Below are positions 8,227-15,385 of a DNA stretch of 46,243 nucleotides, in pieces; position 1 is the stretch's first letter, and each line of letters opens with the position of its first letter. A program made the position numbers and the translations under genes. Source of the stretch: Sulfurimonas sp. (GTDB taxonomy: Bacteria; Campylobacterota; Campylobacteria; Campylobacterales; Sulfurimonadaceae); the NCBI GenBank assembly GCA_030654155.1, contig JAURYA010000048.1:1-46243 (forward strand). Reading direction: 5' to 3'. Below the pieces are notes generated by a model. That model worked only from the letters and a program-made list of their open reading frames with translations. It ran no database searches and was not told the origin of the DNA.

Positions 8227-9810
8227 ATGAACAGTTATAAACCGACAGATATTGCGGGAAAACTAGCATCCGGATTTTTACGAAATCCACTCACTATCGT
8301 TCTTGGCATATTTTTACTCTCTATTGGATATTTGGCTCTAAACATCATGCCGCGTGAAGAGAATCCACAAATGGTAGTAAGCGGCTCAACCGTTATAGTA
8401 GCACTTCCCGGAGCCAGCGCGGCGGAGATTCATAAGGCCATCGTCAAGCCGCTGGAGAGAAAACTAAAAGAGGTAAAAGGGGTAGAAAATATCTCTAGCA
8501 TGGCTATGGATAACGTCGGAATTGTAAATGCCGCATTTTTTATCGGGGAAGCCAAAGAGGACTCAAACCTAAAAATTTATGACAAAATCATGCAAAACTC
8601 CGACATGTTTCCTAAAGGGGCGATGAACCCGATAATAAAACCTCTTGATATAGATATAGATATTCCCGTTGTATCTGTTGCTTTTTACTCAAAAGATGAG
8701 AACATGAGCAAGACGGAGCTATATGACAGAGTAAAAGAGATACAGCACCAGATTAACGGAGTAAAAAACGTTGCCGTCACTGAGCTAAAAGGCGGAAACA
8801 GACATCAGTTTAACATCGAAGTGGACCTGAACAAACTCTCCGGATACAACATCTCTATGGGTCAGATTGTCCAAGGTGTACAATCCCTCTCATACAGCGT
8901 TCCTGCGGTAAAAAACAGAACTAAAGAGAATGAGATAATAATGCTTGGTGTAAAAAATGCCATCGAGAGTGCAGATGACATCGGAAGCATAATAGTTGCA
9001 AAATATATGGGTTCTCCAATTTACCTAAGACAAATCGCAAAAGTTACAAGCTCTTACGACATACAAAACTTCAAATCTGCAAGCATAAGCAAAAAAGATG
9101 AGAGCAAAGAGTTTTCACCGCTGCAAAATCAGGTAACACTCAGCGTATCAAAACTTCAAGGAACAAATGCCGTAGTTATTGCTGATGCGGTCAAGAGCGA
9201 ACTAGAGAGCCACAAAGAGTTCTTAAACAAAAACGGTATCGGATATGTTATTACCAGAAATGACGGAGAGAGAGCAGATGAGGCTGTTAACGAGCTTGTT
9301 TTTCACCTTCTTTTATCCATCGTAATCATAGCGATTTTACTTATTATCGTGCTTGGATGGAGAGAGTCTCTCATAGTTACATTTACCGTCCCGGCGATTT
9401 TGGCAATTACGCTCTTTGTGGCTTATCTAAGTGGTCAAACCATTAACCGGATTACTCTTTTTGCCTTCCTTCTCTCGCTCGGACTTTTAGTCGATGCGGC
9501 GATTATCGTTATTGAGAATATTCACAGGCACTACCACTCAAAAGAGTCGGCAAACAAAAGTGTTGATGACATAATGATAGAGGCTACAGATGAGATTGGA
9601 CCGCCGACAAACATAGCAACTCTGGCGATTATTATGACGATGATTCCTATGGCGTTTGTCGGGCAGATGATGGGGCAGTTTATGAAACCGATTCCAGCAA
9701 ATGTTCCTGTTGCTCTTGTTGCTTCGCTTTTTGTTGCATATATTTTCACACCGTATCTAGCGGTTAGAATTTTAAAAAAACCTGATTATAGCGGCGAGGA
9801 GAAACATTAA
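8227..9810 (+). CDS. RND efflux pump permease, N-terminal half (TM1-TM6)
   Basis: A 527-residue protein equal to the first half of an AcrB-type pump. TM1 is at about residues 20-40, a periplasmic porter region spans about 45-350, and TM2-TM6 run to about 517, after which the protein stops at KPDYSGEEKH. In TM4 the proton-relay position reads GLLVDAA, with Asp423 kept and the second Asp of the AcrB pair replaced by Ala424. The stop overlaps the start of the C-terminal half by one base (TAATG), and a GAGGAG ribosome binding site lies before it. The two halves together make about 1087 residues, the normal size of one RND monomer. The substrate is unknown. Confidence 0.9.
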   Translation: MNSYKPTDIAGKLASGFLRNPLTIVLGIFLLSIGYLALNIMPREENPQMVVSGSTVIVALPGASAAEIHKAIVKPLERKLKEVKGVENISSMAMDNVGIVNAAFFIGEAKEDSNLKIYDKIMQNSDMFPKGAMNPIIKPLDIDIDIPVVSVAFYSKDENMSKTELYDRVKEIQHQINGVKNVAVTELKGGNRHQFNIEVDLNKLSGYNISMGQIVQGVQSLSYSVPAVKNRTKENEIIMLGVKNAIESADDIGSIIVAKYMGSPIYLRQIAKVTSSYDIQNFKSASISKKDESKEFSPLQNQVTLSVSKLQGTNAVVIADAVKSELESHKEFLNKNGIGYVITRNDGERADEAVNELVFHLLLSIVIIAILLIIVLGWRESLIVTFTVPAILAITLFVAYLSGQTINRITLFAFLLSLGLLVDAAIIVIENIHRHYHSKESANKSVDDIMIEATDEIGPPTNIATLAIIMTMIPMAFVGQMMGQFMKPIPANVPVALVASLFVAYIFTPYLAVRILKKPDYSGEEKH

Positions 9811-11492
9811 TGTTTAAAAAATTTCAAGACACAGTTTTTGAGGGTATTCAAAACCCGAAAAAGAGAAACCTAATCTTAGCGGCAACATTTGTAGCTTTTG
9901 TGCTATCCGTGCTTATGATTGCGCCAAGCAAGATGGTTTTGGCAAAAATGCTTCCGGGAAAAAATAACGATACGTTTACTATCTACACAACATTGGCAGA
10001 GGGAAGCTCCATCGAGCAGACTAACAGAGTGACGGAGTGTGTATCTGAATTTATAAAAAAAGAAAAAAATGTTGAAAATTTTGAGATATTTTTAGGCATG
10101 GGAGCTCCGCTTGATTTTGCCGGTCTTATCAAAGGCTCTCACTTTAAAAGTTCTGAAAACGTTGCGGAAATTGTTGTAAATCTTACAAAAAAACATAACC
10201 GTGACGAGCCCTCATACTTTATGGTTCAAAGAATAAGACCCTCTATTCAAAAAAGCTGTACCCAACTCTACAACAATACAACAATCACATTTGTTGAGCC
10301 TCCGGCAGGACCGCCTGTTTTAGCTGCAATCGTGGCAGAAATATACGGTCAAGATGCAGACGGAGTAAGGGAACTCTCAAACAGAGTTAAAGGGGTGTTT
10401 GAAAATACAGAGGGGCTTGTTGATGTTGAAGTCATGCAAGATGAGATTTATGATACATTTGAAGTAGAAGTTGACAGCACAAAAGTCGCTCTCTCAGACG
10501 TAAATGTAAAACAGCTAAATGATGTGCTCTATTTGGCGTTTGAGGGGATGCAGATAGCCGTTAAGAACTCTGATGTAGTTAATGACCAGATTCCAATCTA
10601 TCTATCTCTTAGCCTTGAGTCTAAAAAATTCTCATCAAAAGATATTGATGCCATTAAAGCAAAACTCTCATCTCTAAAACTTATGAATCAGATGGGAATG
10701 ATGACACCAATCACAGAGCTGGTAACGATTGTGCCGAAAAAATCAAATCCTATGATTATGAGCAAAAATCTCCATCAGATGACTAACGTTATGGCGGAGA
10801 CGGATATGGTTTCACAGGTTTATCCTCTAATGGAAGCCAGAAGTGCAATACTAGAGAACTTTGGCGACAAATATGATATAGAAAAAATCGGTCTCTTCAA
10901 TCTCAAGCTTACCGACAAAAATAGCAAAAATGTATATGAACTCATCTGGGATGGGGAGATGGAAGTAACTCTTGATACCTTTGTCGAGTTAGGAGCTGCT
11001 TTTATCGCCGCACTTGTGCTTATATTTTTACTGATGGTTATCTATTATAAAAGCTACACACTTAGCGGAATCATACTTCTAGGCTCGTTCTTATCAATCA
11101 TCGGCGTAATCGTGGGGCATTACATTATGGATCTCTTCACCTCAGATACATTTTTTCTAACGGCTACATCGCTCATAGGTTTTATAGCGCTTATCGGAAT
11201 AAGCTCAAGAAACTCTCTTTTATTGATTGACTTTACCGCCTCTTTGATGAGAGACAGCAAGATGGGCAAAGCAGAGGCGATTGCGTACGCAGCGGCAACA
11301 CGTGCCAAACCTATTTTTCTAACTGCCGCAGCGATTATACTTGCTTCAACGCTTCTAGCCGGTGACGCAGTATTTGGCGGTCTTGGAGTTGCTCTTATAT
11401 TTGGAACTATTGCGGCGGTTATTGCCTCTTTGATTATTGTTCCGATACTTCTATTTAAAGCCGATTTGAGTAGACATTTTAATTTAGATTAG
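9810..11492 (+). CDS. RND efflux pump permease, C-terminal half (TM7-TM12)
   Basis: A 560-residue protein equal to the second half of an RND pump. TM7 lies at about residues 20-38, the second periplasmic porter region spans about 45-385, and TM8-TM12 fill the rest. It begins with a cytoplasmic amphipathic stretch (FKKFQDTVFEGI), which matches the linker helix between TM6 and TM7. In TM10 the usual Lys (AcrB GLSAKN) is Arg467 here (GISSRNSLLLIDF). Translation probably restarts at the TAATG overlap. The frame is different from the first half, and stops in this frame upstream of 9810 rule out a simple frameshift error. Both halves must assemble to form a working transporter. Confidence 0.9.
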   Translation: MFKKFQDTVFEGIQNPKKRNLILAATFVAFVLSVLMIAPSKMVLAKMLPGKNNDTFTIYTTLAEGSSIEQTNRVTECVSEFIKKEKNVENFEIFLGMGAPLDFAGLIKGSHFKSSENVAEIVVNLTKKHNRDEPSYFMVQRIRPSIQKSCTQLYNNTTITFVEPPAGPPVLAAIVAEIYGQDADGVRELSNRVKGVFENTEGLVDVEVMQDEIYDTFEVEVDSTKVALSDVNVKQLNDVLYLAFEGMQIAVKNSDVVNDQIPIYLSLSLESKKFSSKDIDAIKAKLSSLKLMNQMGMMTPITELVTIVPKKSNPMIMSKNLHQMTNVMAETDMVSQVYPLMEARSAILENFGDKYDIEKIGLFNLKLTDKNSKNVYELIWDGEMEVTLDTFVELGAAFIAALVLIFLLMVIYYKSYTLSGIILLGSFLSIIGVIVGHYIMDLFTSDTFFLTATSLIGFIALIGISSRNSLLLIDFTASLMRDSKMGKAEAIAYAAATRAKPIFLTAAAIILASTLLAGDAVFGGLGVALIFGTIAAVIASLIIVPILLFKADLSRHFNLD

Positions 11493-11513
11493 AAAAGAGT
11501 TAGGGGAATTTTT

Positions 11514-11537
11514 CCAGATGCAAAATCTTGCATCTGG
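11514..11537. terminator. Hairpin between convergent RND and serA genes
   Basis: A perfect 10-base stem (CCAGATGCAA / TTGCATCTGG) with a 4-base loop lies between the stop of the pump gene (11492) and the stop of serA (11550). No T-run follows on either strand, so it is a weak candidate for a bidirectional terminator. Confidence 0.5.
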
Positions 11538-11549
11538 GGATGGTAGAGG

Positions 11550-13139
11550 TTATAATCTAGCGTATTGCACGCTTGAACAAGCGTCTATCTTTAACAATTC
11601 ACTTAACGTAGCATCGCTTATAATACTATCAACTAAAATAACGGCAAGCGCCTGTTTCTTATCGTTTCTAGATAGTGAAAAGTCCGCTATATTTACATTA
11701 TGTTTTGCCAACGTGCTACCGATATTTCCAATAACACCGGGAACATCTTGATTTTTGAGTATTATCATATCGCCTTTAATCGCAACTTCAATATCAAATC
11801 CGTCAATAGATACAATTCTAAATACATTATCATCAAAAATAGTAGCGCTGATTGTAGTCGTTCCGCCCTCTGCCGTAGTCAATTTTATAGTAATAAGATT
11901 TTTATAAACAGATGAGTCGTGAAGTGCTTCAAACTCTACTTTAATACCCTTCTCTTTTGCTATAAACTCAGCATTTACATAGTTAATCGTATCATCGCTG
12001 ATTTGGCTCATTGCACCGACTGCAACAAAGGTAGCAAGAGAGTCGACATATTTGGCAATCTCGCCCTGTCCGCTAACTTTTATGGCAACTATTTGTGATT
12101 TGTTAAGCTGAGACTCTAAGAAACCGATTTTTTGTCCCATCTCCAAAAACGGCTTAACAAACGGCGGTATTTTACTCTCATCAATCGGCAGGTTCATGGC
12201 ATGTGCATATGAGATGCCCTTAGCCGCAGCAATTGCGTTTTCCGCTGCCTGAACCCCGATGTTATATTGAGACTCATAGGTATTTGCACCCAAGTGAGGA
12301 GATACTGTTACATTATCAAGGTCTAAAAGCGGGTTGTTTGTTGCAGGCTCTTTTACAAATACATCAATACCTGCGAAACGGATTTTACCGCTTGTAAGAC
12401 CTGCATAGAGTGCTTCCTCATTGTAAAGACCGCCTCTGGCACAGTTGATTAAAACTACGCCATCTTTCATCTTTGCAATCTCTTTGCTGTCTATAATGTT
12501 AACTGTTTCTTTGTTTTTAGGAGTGTGTATAGTGATAATATCGCAATCTAAAATATCATTGAAGTTTTTAGTATAAACCATATCAAGGTCTGTCACTTTT
12601 GATGGGTTGATGTATGGGTCGTAAGCAACGATATCCATCTCAAAAGCCTGAGCTCTTTTTGCTACACGAGAGCCAATATTACCAAAACCGATAACACCGA
12701 GCTTTTTGCCTTTCATCTCATATCCGTACCACTTCTCTCTCTTCCAAACTCTCTGCTCTTTTAAGTGATTGTGTGAATATGGGAACATTCTCATACAAGA
12801 AAGCATATGCGCCATTGTAAGCTCAACTGCTGCGATAGTGTTTGCGGTAGGAACATTCATGACAATTATTCCCTCTTTTGAACACCCTTGAATATCGACA
12901 TTGTCAACACCGACACCGGCGCGAACTATCGCTTTCATATTTTTTGCTGCAGCTATAAATTTATCATCGACATCAGTTGAACTTCTTGTAATAGCAACAT
13001 CTGCATCTTTGATAATGTCTAAAAGTTTTACTTTGTCTTCATCTGCTGCCATAACAAAATTTATATTTTCATCATTTCGAAGCATCTCTAAACCGGCTTC
13101 GTGAATATGGTCACAAACAACTATGGTATATTTTTGCAT
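11550..13139 (-). CDS. serA: D-3-phosphoglycerate dehydrogenase
   Basis: A 529-residue protein, the long SerA form. It oxidises 3-phosphoglycerate to 3-phosphohydroxypyruvate with NAD, the first step of serine synthesis. The N-terminal substrate domain is followed by the nucleotide-binding motif GVIGFGNIGSRVA, the INCARGGLYNEEAL stretch and the catalytic His in SPHLGANTYESQ. The C-terminal part holds an intervening domain and an ACT domain (NQDVPGVIGNIGSTLAKHNVNI), where serine binding could control activity. The start shares one base with the stop of the upstream hypothetical gene (TAATG). Together with that gene and rpsA it matches the conserved HP0397-HP0399 / Cj0891-Cj0893 order. Confidence 0.95.
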   Translation of the reverse strand: MQKYTIVVCDHIHEAGLEMLRNDENINFVMAADEDKVKLLDIIKDADVAITRSSTDVDDKFIAAAKNMKAIVRAGVGVDNVDIQGCSKEGIIVMNVPTANTIAAVELTMAHMLSCMRMFPYSHNHLKEQRVWKREKWYGYEMKGKKLGVIGFGNIGSRVAKRAQAFEMDIVAYDPYINPSKVTDLDMVYTKNFNDILDCDIITIHTPKNKETVNIIDSKEIAKMKDGVVLINCARGGLYNEEALYAGLTSGKIRFAGIDVFVKEPATNNPLLDLDNVTVSPHLGANTYESQYNIGVQAAENAIAAAKGISYAHAMNLPIDESKIPPFVKPFLEMGQKIGFLESQLNKSQIVAIKVSGQGEIAKYVDSLATFVAVGAMSQISDDTINYVNAEFIAKEKGIKVEFEALHDSSVYKNLITIKLTTAEGGTTTISATIFDDNVFRIVSIDGFDIEVAIKGDMIILKNQDVPGVIGNIGSTLAKHNVNIADFSLSRNDKKQALAVILVDSIISDATLSELLKIDACSSVQYARL

Positions 13140-13618
13140 TATGTATCCTCTTTATACAGCCCGACTTTGGCTGAAATTTCATAATTTTTTAACACTTCAA
13201 CTAGGGAGTTTAATTTATCTCTATCACTTGAGTAAATTAATAACTCTGCACCGCTTTTATCTTTTTTAAGATAATACTTTAATTGATGTTGCTTTAACTC
13301 TTCTTTTAAACAGAAAAGCTGATATGGATCTAACAAAGGGGCTGAGAGTTTGTATACTGGCTTACTTTCTGTTTTCTCATTCAAATCAACTTGGATGAAA
13401 ACCTCATTAACAGGATAGGAATATCCCAGCTCTTCAGTTTTAGAAAAATGGTTTAACCAATCTTTTTCTGGTTCATCTGCTGCCGTACCGCTCTTATGTT
13501 CAAGCGGGGCTAACTTTATAGAAGTTTCATTTGAGTTAATTGAAATAAGAAATAAAATGATAAAAACAGCTACCCCGACTGCAATGAGTGGGGTAAGCCA
13601 TTTTAAAATCTTTCGCAC
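13139..13618 (-). CDS. Conserved membrane-anchored hypothetical protein between rpsA and serA
   Basis: A 159-residue protein with one N-terminal membrane segment (residues about 9-28) and a mostly polar periplasmic domain. I do not recognise a named domain; the alternating basic and acidic C-terminal half ends in a region with SPOR-like spacing, but this is not firm. It starts five bases after rpsA and shares its last base with the serA start. The gene sits in the same position as Cj0892c and HP0398, unnamed genes in the same operon in Campylobacter and Helicobacter (from memory). Position suggests a conserved but unknown envelope function. Confidence 0.75.
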   Translation of the reverse strand: MRKILKWLTPLIAVGVAVFIILFLISINSNETSIKLAPLEHKSGTAADEPEKDWLNHFSKTEELGYSYPVNEVFIQVDLNEKTESKPVYKLSAPLLDPYQLFCLKEELKQHQLKYYLKKDKSGAELLIYSSDRDKLNSLVEVLKNYEISAKVGLYKEDT

Positions 13619-13623
13619 AATTT

Positions 13624-15279
13624 TTACTTAAATTTATCTTTAATTAAATCGCCCAAAGAGTGTGATTCGTCATCATTAATTTCATCAAGCATTGCCTGAT
13701 TTTTTATGTAATCTAATTTTTTAACAGATAGGCGAATACGGTCACGCTTAGTATCGATAACAGCTATCGCAGCTTCAATTTTTTGACCTATCTCTAAATC
13801 ACTCTTTTCTAGCGGAGCAAGATCTTCATCACGAATAAGCGCATCAACACCATCTTCTAAAGATACAAACACACCAAAATCTTTGATATCACGAATTGTC
13901 CCAGTTACTATACTGTTTAACTTGTGAATTTTTGAAAATGTATCAATAGGACTCTCTAAAAGTGCTTTTCTATTTAGTGAAATTTTTTGGTCTTCAGGGT
14001 TGATTTTAGCAATCTTAACTTCAATTTCATCACCAGCTTTTAACACATCTCTACATTTAACATTTTTATCCCAAGAGATATCCTGATTGTGCAGAAGACC
14101 TTCAATACCATCAATACGAACGAATGCGCCGAAGTCTGTTAAAGATGTAACTGTTCCTGTAATTACGTCACCCTCTTTGTGATTTTTCATAAACTCATCA
14201 AAAGGTTTTGCTAAAAGTCTTTTTAAAGAAACACGAAGCTTATGAGTTTTAGGATTTATCTCAATTACTTCAACGTCAATCTCTTGACCGACTTTTAAAT
14301 AATCATTTGGATTTTTTACATTTTTGTCCCAAGAAATTTCTGATATATGCAAGAAGCCTTCAATGTCATTTCCTAAATCAACAAACACACCGTACGCTTC
14401 AATATTTGAAACAGTTACAGTAATTGTGTCACCCTCATCTAACTCACTCTCAACTTCTGCCCAAGGGTCAGATTGAACTGCTTTGATAGATAGTGAAAGG
14501 TGTCTTTTGTCTTTATCGTAAGAGATAGCTTTAACAAGTACACTGTCGCCTTCTTTATAAAGTTTAGACGGATTTACCGGACCTTTATAGCTGATTTCGT
14601 TGTAATGAACTAAACCATCAACACCGCCAACATCTACAAACATACCGTAGCTAGTGATTTTTTTAATAGTTCCCTCAACAGCTGCATCATCTTCCAAAAG
14701 CTTGTCAATAATCTCTTTTTTCTTTTTGCGCTCATCGTTGAAAAGTTTACGACGAGAAACAACAATCGAATTTTGTTCTTCATCAATCTTAACAACTTGA
14801 GCTTTAATTTTGCGGCCTACTACTTCATCAGTATCTTTAAAAGCAGCTAGTGAACGAGGCATAAAGAACACCACATCATCTGCTTCTACTACATAACCAC
14901 CACGATTTTTCTTAGTAATAACACCATCAATAATTATATCTTCGAAGTTTTCTTTATATTTATCAATAAAATCAATTGTCTTTTGTTGCTCTAAAACTTT
15001 TTTGTATGATATTTTAGGACGCTCATTGTAGTACCCTGTAACCATAACTTTAATTTTATCGCCGACATTAAACTTTAACTTACCATTTTCGCTGATTTCA
15101 TCTAAACTTAGAATACCCTCTAGTTTATCGCCAACACCTACTAATGCTCTGTTTTCATCAACTTGTATTTCAACAATTTCACCCTCTACAATACGGCTTG
15201 TTTCTTGTTGTTTTTCGCTTGCAGCAAACATCTCTGCAAAATTTTCTTCTTCTTCAAATAATTCGTTATCGAACGCCAT
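13624..15279 (-). CDS. rpsA: 30S ribosomal protein S1
   Basis: A 551-residue protein with six S1 RNA-binding repeats in a row; the later ones show the classic pattern GxVxxxxxFGAFVxxxxxxGLLHxxxxS (for example VTSLTDFGAFVRIDG). S1 binds mRNA and helps load it on the 30S subunit. The length matches the six-repeat form of Gram-negative bacteria. The start has a ribosome binding site (AGGGATAGG), and a TATAAT box lies upstream at 15310-15315. In Campylobacter and Helicobacter this gene follows ispH directly; here the chemosensory operon stands between them, and rpsA appears to have its own promoter. Confidence 0.97.
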   Translation of the reverse strand: MAFDNELFEEEENFAEMFAASEKQQETSRIVEGEIVEIQVDENRALVGVGDKLEGILSLDEISENGKLKFNVGDKIKVMVTGYYNERPKISYKKVLEQQKTIDFIDKYKENFEDIIIDGVITKKNRGGYVVEADDVVFFMPRSLAAFKDTDEVVGRKIKAQVVKIDEEQNSIVVSRRKLFNDERKKKKEIIDKLLEDDAAVEGTIKKITSYGMFVDVGGVDGLVHYNEISYKGPVNPSKLYKEGDSVLVKAISYDKDKRHLSLSIKAVQSDPWAEVESELDEGDTITVTVSNIEAYGVFVDLGNDIEGFLHISEISWDKNVKNPNDYLKVGQEIDVEVIEINPKTHKLRVSLKRLLAKPFDEFMKNHKEGDVITGTVTSLTDFGAFVRIDGIEGLLHNQDISWDKNVKCRDVLKAGDEIEVKIAKINPEDQKISLNRKALLESPIDTFSKIHKLNSIVTGTIRDIKDFGVFVSLEDGVDALIRDEDLAPLEKSDLEIGQKIEAAIAVIDTKRDRIRLSVKKLDYIKNQAMLDEINDDESHSLGDLIKDKFK

Positions 15280-15309
15280 TACCTATCCCTGTTACATAAA
15301 AATTTGGTG

Positions 15310-15315
15310 ATTATA
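15310..15315 (-). promoter_or_regulatory. -10 box TATAAT of rpsA
   Basis: Read on the minus strand, TATAAT lies about 31 bases before the rpsA start codon and predicts a start near 15303 with a short leader. It gives the rpsA-hypothetical-serA group its own promoter. Confidence 0.5.
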
Positions 15316-15351
15316 TCTAACTATTGATAATTTTTGTATTAATTATGTAAA

Positions 15352-15380
15352 AATCAAACCATAAAATAGTTAATTTGATT
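15352..15380 (-). terminator. Possible weak terminator after the chemosensory operon
   Basis: On the minus strand AATCAAA pairs with TTTGATT across a 15-base loop and is followed by a short T-run (TTTTTAC). The stem is only seven AT-rich pairs. It lies just after the stop of the GGDEF-EAL gene and before the rpsA promoter, which is where a terminator would be expected. Confidence 0.3.
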
Positions 15381-15385
15381 GTTTG

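Noticed and set aside
9769-9785. T TTA AAA slippery sequence near the end of the RND N-terminal half, suggesting a programmed -1 frameshift to fuse the halves
   Set aside because: After a -1 shift the next in-frame codon after ACC is TGA at 9783-9785, followed by TAG at 9789, so the fusion would stop at once. Reinitiation at TAATG explains the arrangement better.
11518-11751. A plus-strand ORF after the RND operon
   Set aside because: It runs antisense to the ACT domain of serA and begins inside the hairpin at 11514-11537.
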